A stretch of DNA of 57,779 nucleotides, from contig JACNLL010000026.1 in NCBI GenBank assembly GCA_014381545.1, forward strand, positions 1-57,779, written 5' to 3'. Under the pieces are notes generated by a model. It was not told where the DNA came from. It made no database searches and worked only from the letters and a program-made list of their open reading frames with translations. Source of the DNA: Candidatus Desulfaltia bathyphila. Lineage in GTDB: Bacteria > Desulfobacterota > Desulfobacteria > Desulfobacterales > ETH-SRB1. How positions within the stretch are numbered: position 1 is the first letter of the stretch; every line of letters begins with the position of its first letter. The position numbers and the translations under genes are program-made. Shown here piece after piece: positions 50,885 to 57,779 of the stretch.

Positions 50885-53283
50885 TTAGTTGTCCGTTGCT
50901 TTGATTTCTTTTTCTTTTCAATGGCTATACTAAGGACTTCATCCATACTGCTTACAGGAACGAATTTTATTTTTCGTCTTACATTCGCCGGAATCTCGGT
51001 TAAATCCTTTTTGTTCTTCTCAGGTAATATAACAGTATGAATTCCTGCCCTTAAAGCTCCAAGAGATTTTTCCTTCAAGCCCCCTACAGGAAGAACCCGC
51101 CCTCGAAGGGTAATCTCGCCCGTCATGGCAACATCTTTGCAAATCGGCTTATTGGTCATGGCGGAAATAAGGGCTGTAGCCATTGCAATGCCGGCAGACG
51201 GCCCATCTTTGGGTATAGCGCCGGCCGGAACATGGATATGCACATCATGATTTTCAAACAGGTTTTCCTTTATTTTATACAAACTAAGATTTGCCCTGGC
51301 ATAAGTAACGGCCGCACGAGCAGACTCCTGCATTACATCTCCAAGCTGTCCGGTTACAATCAAATCACCTTTTCCTCTAATCAAAGAGGCTTCCACATAC
51401 AGGACCTCACCGCCGGCCTGTGTCCAGGCAAGGCCTGTGGATAAGCCGACCTGACTGTTTTCCTGATCCATTTCAGGGAGATATTTCGGCACACCCATAT
51501 ATTTTTGCAGGTTGCTTTTTGTGATATTAAAAGGCTCTTTTTTTCCTTCGGCAATTTTGCGTGCCACTTTTCGACATAGGTTTCCTATCTCCCGTTCAAG
51601 GTTTCTTAAGCCTGCCTCTGATGTGTATTCTCTAATTAATTGCTGCAACGCCCCGGTGCTGATACTCATGGTTTTGGGATTTAAACCGTTTTCCTTTATC
51701 TGCCGCGGCAAAAGGTACTTTTGGGCAATGACCCTTTTTTCCTCTTCCATATATCCGGAAAGTGAAATAATCTCCATCCTGTCCAGAAGAGCTGAAGGAA
51801 TAGTATCTGTCAAGTTTGCTGTAAGTATAAATATAACATTTGAAAGATCAAAGGGCAGGTTAAGATAGTGATCGCTAAATCCAAAATTCTGCTCAGGATC
51901 AAAGGCTTCTAACAGAGCAGAGGAAGGATCCCCGCGAAAATCTGCTCCAAGCTTGTCGATCTCGTCCATCATAAAAACAGGATTCTTTGTGCCGCACTGT
52001 TTCAACCCCTGCAATATGCGTCCCGGCAAAGCCCCTATATATGTACGACGATGGCCCCTTATTTCTGCTTCATCACGTATGCCGCCCAAAGAAATGCGCA
52101 CAAATTTTCGTTTCATGGCATTAGCAATCGAACGCCCCATCGAGGTCTTTCCAACGCCCGGGGGGCCGACAAAGCAAAGAATCGGGCCTTTGCTCTCAGG
52201 GTTAAGCTTACGAACACTTAAATATTCCAGCACGCGATCCTTTACCTTGTCAAGAGCATAATGGTCCGCATCAAGCAGCTTTTTTGCGTTCTTTATATTG
52301 ATTACATCTTTGGTCGTTATGCTCCAGGGCATATCAACAAGCCAGTCCAGGTAGGTTCGTATTACCGAAGCCTCCGCAGAGTCGGGATGCATCTGTTCCA
52401 GTCTTTTTAACTGTCTTTTCGCCTCTTTCTCCGCCTCCTTTGACATCTTTGCTTTTTTGATCCTTTTTTTGTAGTCGGTTATCTCCTGTTTCCTTTCATC
52501 CTGCTCACCCAATTCCTTATGGATAGCTCTCATCTGCTCCCTTAAAAAATAATCTCGCTGATTTTTAGAAATTTCATCCCTGACATCAGACTGAATCTTG
52601 GCCTGGATGGATGAAAGCTCAACTTCACGGGAAAGCAGGTCGTTTGTTTTGTTGAGGCGCTTTACAGGATCGATATGTTCCAGCACTGTTTGCGACTCCT
52701 TTATTTTCAGCTTTAAATTGGATGCGACAAGATCGGCAAGCTTGCCGGGATCATTTATGCTTTCCAGAATACTGCTCACATCACCTGTTAATTCCCCGCG
52801 GAGCGCCAGGATTTTTTTGGAATAGTCCCGGACATTTCTCATCATAGCCTCAACTTCAAGGCTTATTTTTCTTACAGGATTTTCAGGAATAATTTCAATT
52901 TTTACAAGATACAAATCCTTCCTTTTTACATACCTTACAATCCGGGCTTTGGAAACTCCCTGCACAAGGGCCTTAACGCTGCCGTCAGGAAGCTTTAACA
53001 TGCGAAGGATACGGCTGACGGTTCCAACCCTGTAGATTTCACTGGGCTTGGGGGCCTCAACATTTGGATCCTTCTGGGTAACCAGCATTAAAAAACTGTC
53101 CTTTGTTACAGCCTCTTCTACAGCACGCACCGACTTTTCACGTCCAACAAAAAGAGGCAGCAACATATCGTTAAAAATCACTACATCACGAACAGGCATT
53201 AAAGGTAAAACAGCAGGTATGTCGGCATCCCTTACATTTCCGTCAATAATGCTGATAAGGTCATCTTTGTCAGATTCAGCCAT
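50881..53283 (-). CDS. lon: ATP-dependent protease Lon
   Basis: Cytoplasmic AAA+ serine protease of 800 residues. The N-terminal substrate domain ('[24 protein letters not shown]') leads to the AAA+ module (Walker A '[12 protein letters not shown]'). The protease domain has the Ser in 'PKDGPSAG' and the Lys in '[13 protein letters not shown]'. It heads a lon-tsaB unit with psd nearby and has a good promoter match upstream. Confidence 0.96.
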   Translation of the reverse strand: MAESDKDDLISIIDGNVRDADIPAVLPLMPVRDVVIFNDMLLPLFVGREKSVRAVEEAVTKDSFLMLVTQKDPNVEAPKPSEIYRVGTVSRILRMLKLPDGSVKALVQGVSKARIVRYVKRKDLYLVKIEIIPENPVRKISLEVEAMMRNVRDYSKKILALRGELTGDVSSILESINDPGKLADLVASNLKLKIKESQTVLEHIDPVKRLNKTNDLLSREVELSSIQAKIQSDVRDEISKNQRDYFLREQMRAIHKELGEQDERKQEITDYKKRIKKAKMSKEAEKEAKRQLKRLEQMHPDSAEASVIRTYLDWLVDMPWSITTKDVINIKNAKKLLDADHYALDKVKDRVLEYLSVRKLNPESKGPILCFVGPPGVGKTSMGRSIANAMKRKFVRISLGGIRDEAEIRGHRRTYIGALPGRILQGLKQCGTKNPVFMMDEIDKLGADFRGDPSSALLEAFDPEQNFGFSDHYLNLPFDLSNVIFILTANLTDTIPSALLDRMEIISLSGYMEEEKRVIAQKYLLPRQIKENGLNPKTMSISTGALQQLIREYTSEAGLRNLEREIGNLCRKVARKIAEGKKEPFNITKSNLQKYMGVPKYLPEMDQENSQVGLSTGLAWTQAGGEVLYVEASLIRGKGDLIVTGQLGDVMQESARAAVTYARANLSLYKIKENLFENHDVHIHVPAGAIPKDGPSAGIAMATALISAMTNKPICKDVAMTGEITLRGRVLPVGGLKEKSLGALRAGIHTVILPEKNKKDLTEIPANVRRKIKFVPVSSMDEVLSIAIEKKKKSKQRTTK

Positions 53284-53371
53284 AATTTCTCCTTATAATA
53301 TATTCCCCTTCATAACAGCCTAAAAAACCTTAAAGTTATTTACAGGCGAAGAATTTAAACTCAAAACTAAT

Positions 53372-53399
53372 ATTATAAAACATAATTTATCTTTGACAA
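53372..53399 (-). promoter_or_regulatory. Candidate sigma70-type promoter for lon
   Basis: On the minus strand TTGTCA (53399-53394) and TATAAT (53377-53372) are separated by 16 bp, about 90 bp upstream of the lon start. I saw no CIRCE or other heat-shock operator. Confidence 0.5.
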
Positions 53400-53429
53400 T
53401 ATCAATCTTGATTTTTCAATGAAACATAC

Positions 53430-53599
53430 TTATACCTAAATTAAGCGATTTTTTACTCGATCTGCACCAATCTCTTGCGCATCAGGGATTCGCAAAAATC
53501 CTCGACATATCCACGGGTATGCCTGTGGTTTTCGCAAACCCTTATGCATCAAGATCTCGGCACATATCTTCGCAATAAATCGCTCAACTTAGGTTATAA
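53430..53599. repeat. 170-bp near-continuous palindrome in the lon-pilD gap
   Basis: The ends TTATACCTAAATTAAGCGATTT and AAATCGCTCAACTTAGGTTATA are inverted repeats. Inner arms (CTTGCGCATCAGGGATTCGCAAAAATCC against GGTTTTCGCAAACCCTTATGCATCAAG) and a CCAC..GTGG centre continue the pairing. There is no ORF. It is a third palindromic element type, unrelated in ends to those at 13657 and 38781. Confidence 0.7.
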
Positions 53600-53626
53600 T
53601 ATTTAAAATTTTGATTGAGGAACAAA

Positions 53627-54403
53627 ATGTTCTCTTGCCTGGTCCAAATAATAATTTTTATATTCGGCATGTGTCTGGGAAGCTTTGTAAATGTGTGTAT
53701 ATACAGGCTGCCGGCCTCGAAATCAATCATTGATCCACTTCGTTCAATCTGTCCAAATTGCGGCAGTATAATACGATTCTACGACAATATTCCTGTTTTA
53801 AGCTATCTCCTGCTTAAAAGACGATGCCGCCATTGTAATAAGCCAATATCTTACCGTTATCCGCTTGTGGAAATTATGAGCGGCGTTTTTGCGCTCTGCA
53901 CATTTCTCAAGTTTGGGCCTACTCTCGAAGCACTTGTTTACTTTGCTTTCATTACAGCCCTGCTCGTAATAACCTTTATCGATATTAATCATAAGATCAT
54001 ACCGGATATAATAACTATTCCCGGCATACCTGCAGGCTTCCTGGCATCCTTTGCCCTCCCGTCAATAACATACAAGGAATCTCTGCTGGGACTTCTTGCC
54101 GGAGGAGGAACTCTCCTGTTGGTTGGGTGGATCTATTATCTAATTAAAAAGGCCGAGGGCATGGGAGGCGGAGACATAAAGCTCATGGCTATGATTGGAA
54201 TAATCGTTGGCTGGGAAGGTATACTCTTTACAATCTTTTTTTCATCTCTTATCGGAACTCTTGTCGGAATCACAATCATGCTGCGCACGAAAAAGGGAAT
54301 GAAAGTCGCCGTGCCATTCGGCCCGTTTCTATCTATAGGCGCTATCACCTATATCTTTTTTGGACCCGGTCTGACATCCTGGTATTTTAATTTACTCAGA
54401 TAG
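53627..54403 (+). CDS. pilD: Prepilin peptidase / N-methyltransferase (type IV leader peptidase)
   Basis: Inner-membrane aspartic peptidase that processes type IV pilin and type II secretion pseudopilins. 258 residues and several transmembrane helices. The N-terminal zinc motif is 'CPNCG...CRHCNKPISYRYP'. Catalytic aspartates are in 'FIDINHKIIPD' and 'GMGGGDIKLMAMIG'. ATG 53627 with GAGG upstream is preferred to the TTG at 53615. It is isolated among minus-strand genes; no pilin genes are in the window. Confidence 0.92.
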   Translation: MFSCLVQIIIFIFGMCLGSFVNVCIYRLPASKSIIDPLRSICPNCGSIIRFYDNIPVLSYLLLKRRCRHCNKPISYRYPLVEIMSGVFALCTFLKFGPTLEALVYFAFITALLVITFIDINHKIIPDIITIPGIPAGFLASFALPSITYKESLLGLLAGGGTLLLVGWIYYLIKKAEGMGGGDIKLMAMIGIIVGWEGILFTIFFSSLIGTLVGITIMLRTKKGMKVAVPFGPFLSIGAITYIFFGPGLTSWYFNLLR

Positions 54404-54428
54404 GTTGCTACGACGTATTTATAGATAA

Positions 54429-55064
54429 TCATAGAAAAAAAGATGCATTTTGTTGCATCATTTCAAAGTCATTCTCAGTCAAACCAGCGCCGCAAACAAT
54501 GCGTTGCGCCATGCTTTTATCGATTAAATCACCAGGATCGTGCGCGTCAGTATTAATTACAAGCTTTGCGCCAATTTTACCGGCAAGCTTTGCAACATGT
54601 CCGTTGGTTAAAGAATGCCCCTTACGTGCCGATATCTCCAAAAAAATCCCTTTTTCTTTTGCTGTTAAAACCTCTTCTTCACTAATCAGACCCGGATGCG
54701 CAAGTATATCGATATCTGCTTCCAGAGCAGCCCTGTTGGTACCGGCAGCAACCGGTTCGACAATTGTTTCGCCATGAACGATGATGATCTTTGCACCCAG
54801 AGAACGCGCTTTTCTGACATTATTCGCTATCAAGGAAGGGTAAACATGTGTAATTTCTATGCCTGGAATGACCTTTATCTTTACGACTCTATTTAGCTCT
54901 TCCGCTATTGCGACTATCCTGGGAATTATAAGGTCGAGATTGGACAAATCACCATGGTCGGTAATCCCGATTCCTCTTAGCCCCGCAAATTCAGCGCGCC
55001 TGACAAGCTCGGACGGAATCAAAGCCCCATCGCTAAAAATTGAATGGGTATGAAGATCAATCAT
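54429..55064 (-). CDS. PHP-domain phosphoesterase (histidinol-phosphatase-like)
   Basis: 211 residues of the PHP fold. Metal-binding motifs are 'DLHTHSIFSDG', 'GITDHGDLSN', 'PGIEITH', 'ILAHPG' and 'NTDAH'. The substrate is unknown; such short proteins are annotated as histidinol-phosphate phosphatase or 3',5'-nucleoside bisphosphate phosphatase. It is followed on the same strand by no close partner; the BFN gene lies upstream across a repeat. Confidence 0.82.
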   Translation of the reverse strand: MIDLHTHSIFSDGALIPSELVRRAEFAGLRGIGITDHGDLSNLDLIIPRIVAIAEELNRVVKIKVIPGIEITHVYPSLIANNVRKARSLGAKIIIVHGETIVEPVAAGTNRAALEADIDILAHPGLISEEEVLTAKEKGIFLEISARKGHSLTNGHVAKLAGKIGAKLVINTDAHDPGDLIDKSMAQRIVCGAGLTENDFEMMQQNASFFL

Positions 55065-55075
55065 GATTTATTATC

Positions 55076-55117
55076 CTCTTAATCCTGTAATCCTATAATC
55101 CTATAATCCTTAATCCT
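55076..55117. repeat. AATCCTAT octamer repeat
   Basis: TTAATCCTGTAATCCTATAATCCTATAATCCTTAATCC between the PHP and BFN genes is about five copies of an 8-nt word. It belongs to the same word-repeat phenomenon as the others. Confidence 0.8.
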
Positions 55118-55120
55118 TTT

Positions 55121-55618
55121 CTATACCTTATATTTGCCGAAATCTTCTGAAGAAAGTTGTTCAAGATATTCCGCCCATTTTTTTCCTTCTTCGCTTTTGT
55201 CCACGGCTTCTGCTTTAACATCTTTCTGCTTTGATTTAGCAATAACCTCGTCGTTGACATAAATAGGAGCGCTAAACCGCAAAGCAATGGCTATTGCGTC
55301 ACTCGGGCGGGCATCCACACTGAAATTTTTCTCTTTGGAAGCAAAATATATTCTGGCATAAAAGGTATTATCCTTTAAATCACATACCTCAACCTTTGGC
55401 ACATCAATATCAAGCATACTGGTAAAATTCTTGAAAAGATCATGTGTCATGGGACGATCGAACTTTATATTCTGTATACTCGAAGCTATGGAGGTTGCTT
55501 CGAGCAATCCAATCCATATTGGAATAACCCGGCCATCTTCCTCCGATTTTAAAATAATAATCGGTGTGTTTGATGTCGGATCCATAGTCAAGCCTGCTAT
55601 GCTTACCCTGTGCAGCAT
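55121..55618 (-). CDS. Bifunctional nuclease-family (BFN/DUF151) protein
   Basis: 165 residues of the DUF151 family: 'PIIILKSEEDGRVIPIWIGLLEATSIA', 'RPMTHDLFKNF', 'FSVDARPSDAIAIALRFSAPIYV', then an acidic/basic tail with UVR-like spacing. RNase/DNase activity is known for plant relatives; the bacterial role is unknown. It is 60 bp downstream of miaB on the same strand. Confidence 0.82.
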   Translation of the reverse strand: MLHRVSIAGLTMDPTSNTPIIILKSEEDGRVIPIWIGLLEATSIASSIQNIKFDRPMTHDLFKNFTSMLDIDVPKVEVCDLKDNTFYARIYFASKEKNFSVDARPSDAIAIALRFSAPIYVNDEVIAKSKQKDVKAEAVDKSEEGKKWAEYLEQLSSEDFGKYKV

Positions 55619-55678
55619 AATCTTTTTTCTCCTTTCAACCCAGCAATTCTTTGATGAACTCCTGAAAAGTCAAATTCA

Positions 55679-57049
55679 TTAGGTCATAATCGGTATCCCC
55701 TGAAGAGAATGCGACAATGCTTTTTCAATCCTTACATTCATTATCTTGCCTGAAAAATTTTCATCACGAAAAGAAACATCATTGTTTGGAATAAAGTTTA
55801 CGATCTTGTTTGTTAATGTCCTTCCGGTCCATTGGATATTCTTGCTGTTTACATCAGTTTTAATCTGCTTTTTGCTTAGCCCTTCTACAAGTATTGATTG
55901 GGGCGATCCAACCAGAACTTCGTTCTTTTTTTTTGTATAATATTCCTGTGATTTCAATAATTCAATCAACCTGTCTTTCTTATCCTGTTCAGAAACCTTG
56001 TCGTGAAAAAGAGCTGAAGGTACATTTGGCCGATCGGAATACTTAAAGACAAATATATCATCATATTGCAGTGTTTTGATCAAGTCCAGCGTTTCATTAA
56101 AGTCATCCTCGGTCTCCCCTGGAAAACCTACAATAAAATCGGAAGTAATGGCTATTTCCGGACAAATATTTCGCAGTTTATCCACCTTTGCAAGATAATA
56201 ATCCCTGGAATATTTCCGGTTCATCCTTTTTAATACCCTGTCCGAGCCTGATTGTACAGGCAAATGTATATGACTACATAATTTATCAAGGTTTTTAAAG
56301 GCATAAATTAAATCATCTGAAAGATCCTTTGGGTGTGAAGTAGTAAATCTGATTCTTAAAAGACCGTCAATTTCATTAATAAGAGAGAGCAGTTCGGGGA
56401 ATGAACACAACCCTTCCTTCTTACCGAAACTGTTTACGTTCTGCCCAAGAAGGGTAACCTCTTTTATGCCGGATTCAACAAGGCCGCGGATCTCGCCAAC
56501 TATTTTCTCAGGGCTCCTGCTCGCCTCCCTGCCCCTCACAAAGGGAACCACACAGTATGTGCAATAATTATCACAGCCCTGCATTATGGTTACAAAGCTT
56601 GCAACCCTGCCCTTATCATCCATATCAGCGCTAAAAACAGATTCGTCTATTCCTTCCGGCATTTCAATGTCGACAATGCGGCATTTTTTAGCCTCTATCC
56701 GTTCAATCATACCCGGCAGGCGGCCAATGGCATGGGTCCCGAAAACAAGGTCAAGGTACGGCACACGTTCCAGCATATTAAGCCCTTCCTGTTGCGCCAC
56801 ACATCCACCAACCCCTAAAATAAGATCAGGTTTTTTTCTTTTAAGGCGCGCAAGACGGCCTAAAAAGCTGAACACTTTCTGCTCCGCCTTTTCCCTGATA
56901 GCGCATGTATTAACAATAATCAGGTCGGCAATCTCAGGGGATGAGGTCATTTTATATTGTAATGGTTTTAATACCTTTGAAATCTGTTCGGAGTCATAAA
57001 CATTCATCTGACATCCGATGGTATTAATATATAAGTATTTAGTATTCAT
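55679..57049 (-). CDS. miaB: tRNA-2-methylthio-N6-dimethylallyladenosine synthase
   Basis: Radical SAM methylthiotransferase acting on A37 of tRNA. 456 residues. The N-terminal domain has cluster cysteines in 'GCQMN', 'NTCAIR' and 'GGCVAQ', the radical SAM triad is in 'CDNYCTYC', and a TRAM domain comes last. ATG 57049 is favoured, as it overlaps the upstream stop in TGATG, implying translational coupling. Confidence 0.94.
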   Translation of the reverse strand: MNTKYLYINTIGCQMNVYDSEQISKVLKPLQYKMTSSPEIADLIIVNTCAIREKAEQKVFSFLGRLARLKRKKPDLILGVGGCVAQQEGLNMLERVPYLDLVFGTHAIGRLPGMIERIEAKKCRIVDIEMPEGIDESVFSADMDDKGRVASFVTIMQGCDNYCTYCVVPFVRGREASRSPEKIVGEIRGLVESGIKEVTLLGQNVNSFGKKEGLCSFPELLSLINEIDGLLRIRFTTSHPKDLSDDLIYAFKNLDKLCSHIHLPVQSGSDRVLKRMNRKYSRDYYLAKVDKLRNICPEIAITSDFIVGFPGETEDDFNETLDLIKTLQYDDIFVFKYSDRPNVPSALFHDKVSEQDKKDRLIELLKSQEYYTKKKNEVLVGSPQSILVEGLSKKQIKTDVNSKNIQWTGRTLTNKIVNFIPNNDVSFRDENFSGKIMNVRIEKALSHSLQGIPIMT

Positions 57050-57477
57050 CAATCCTTTTTAGATATCTTCTCACGAATAGTGATCCTTTTTATATCCTGC
57101 ATCTCTATTCTGATATCTGCAAATGAAGCTACGCCATAGCAGGGTTTTTTCTTGTCCACAACAAGCTCGACGACCTTCCCGTCTTTTAAATTCACCTTTG
57201 CATTAACATCCTTATCCTGTAATAGAAAAAAAACAGAGTTTATCTTGTCAAAGTCGATAGATATTTCAACCCTGCCCAGTTTACCTGTAAGACAGGTCAG
57301 CCCGTCACAGGAAAATTTCTCAAGCTCAATCGACACGTCAGACTGGTCTATAAGAGTTACCGAGTAGTTTTCTTCGGGCTCAGGCACAGTTATAGCGTCC
57401 CCTTCTCCCATACCTCCCATTCCAAGCGCACAAAAAGATATTATCACCACGAGGCTAAAATAGAATCCTTTTTTCAT
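57049..57477 (-). CDS. Exported protein of unknown function
   Basis: 142 residues with signal peptide 'MKKGFYFSLVVIISFCALGMGG'. The mature part is beta-rich and charged, with two cysteines in 'FSCDGLTCLTGKLGRVEISIDF', which recall small secreted beta-domain proteins. I do not recognise the family. ATG 57477 has GGGAGG 4 nt upstream, much better than the track start (57534). Its TGA overlaps the miaB ATG by one base. Confidence 0.65.
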   Translation of the reverse strand: MKKGFYFSLVVIISFCALGMGGMGEGDAITVPEPEENYSVTLIDQSDVSIELEKFSCDGLTCLTGKLGRVEISIDFDKINSVFFLLQDKDVNAKVNLKDGKVVELVVDKKKPCYGVASFADIRIEMQDIKRITIREKISKKD

Positions 57478-57526
57478 AACACCTCCCCCCTCGATTTTGC
57501 AAAATTTATAATCTCTCTCCCTGATC

Positions 57527-57546
57527 CCTAACACTTAACACCTAAC
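57527..57546. repeat. TTAACACCTAACAC word repeat
   Basis: CCTAACACTTAACACCTAAC, the complement of the GTGTTAG heptamer family seen at 638 and 44860. It lies directly upstream of the exported-protein gene. Confidence 0.7.
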
Positions 57547-57552
57547 TGGTAA

Positions 57553-57599
57553 GTGCCACAACATCGTGGACTGCGAGATGTGCCACGACATCGTGGACT
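57553..57599. repeat. Two 20-bp direct repeats near an insertion-sequence end
   Basis: GTGCCAC(A/G)ACATCGTGGACT occurs at 57553-57572 and 57580-57599, period 27. Each copy contains an inverted CCACG..CGTGG core. They lie about 75 bp upstream of the transposase start and may be transposase binding sites or part of the element end. Confidence 0.7.
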
Positions 57600-57675
57600 T
57601 TTATTAATAGTTCTTTGACAATCGAATAGCTATCACGTTTATGCTCATGGGCACCTATTAACTCAGGAGGTGTTC

Positions 57676-57779
57676 ATGGAAAATAAAATAAAACAGCAAC
57701 GGTTACTGGCAGTACAACGATTCAGGAACGGAGAGAGTCCTAATACAATCTGTGCCTCACTCGGCAAGTCCAAGGCTTG
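57676..57779 (+). CDS. Transposase N terminus (helix-turn-helix), cut by window edge
   Basis: ATG 57676 with AGGAGG 5 nt upstream opens a frame to the window end: 34 complete codons, reading MENKIKQQRLLAVQRFRNG...ICASLGKSKA. This looks like the N-terminal helix-turn-helix of IS481/IS630-type transposases. Too short for the ORF track. Family assignment is tentative. Confidence 0.55.
   Translation, partial: MENKIKQQRLLAVQRFRNGESPNTICASLGKSKA

Overview
This window looks like a chromosomal segment of an anaerobic, probably sulfate-reducing member of the Desulfobacterota (Desulfobacterales-like). That placement is inferred from gene content: a complete bacterial Wood-Ljungdahl (reductive acetyl-CoA) pathway, Hdr/Mvh-type electron carriers, moderate GC and divided PurH genes. 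It is not based on any marker search. I noticed no rRNA, tRNA or CRISPR array. The left edge cuts a phosphate permease and the right edge cuts a transposase.

Left part (1-17.1 kb): mixed housekeeping and transport genes. They include a PiT permease, an amidohydrolase, an MscS channel, a YkgJ-type Cys-cluster protein, a DUF362 ferredoxin and PEP synthase. A collapsed HAD-GH65 disaccharide phosphorylase remnant lies beside a HAD trehalose-phosphatase-like gene. Next come a minus-strand operon (MscS, small lipoprotein, BtuF/BtuC/BtuD-type corrinoid or siderophore uptake), a DacB-type carboxypeptidase, and purH divided into two genes.

Central part (17.5-44.05 kb): the one-carbon metabolism island. 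In order it carries an ASKHA-type corrinoid activator without its ferredoxin domain, a CBS-ACT sensor and cooC (opposite strand). Then follow fhs, folD, cooS, a double-length hdrA, panB, a DUF2520 dehydrogenase, mvhD, hdrC, a second mvhD-like gene, metV, metF, acsD, acsB, acsC, acsE and a 1376-residue fused formate dehydrogenase. Together these can interconvert CO2/formate, methyl-THF, CO and acetyl-CoA. Electrons probably pass through flavin/Fe-S modules (HdrA, MvhD, HdrC, the GltD-like part of the formate dehydrogenase) rather than a plain NADH-dependent MetF. Nearby PEP synthase can carry pyruvate into anabolism, and BtuFCD may supply corrinoid.

Right part (44.1-57.8 kb): mostly minus-strand housekeeping genes (folE2, ttcA, rpoZ, greA, asd, leuB, pssA, psd, tsaB, lon, PHP phosphatase, bifunctional nuclease, miaB, a secreted hypothetical). 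One plus-strand prepilin peptidase is present, and a helix-turn-helix transposase starts at the edge.

The most unusual feature outside the genes is the intergenic DNA. Many gaps hold short word-like repeats of about 7-10 nt (GTGTTAG, TCGAGTAG, CTAAAGTG, AATCCCT, AACCAGT and others). Some are arranged as long inverted arms and some run into stop codons. There are also palindromic MITE-like elements, two of which share the terminal sequence TCGTAAAAAGTC.
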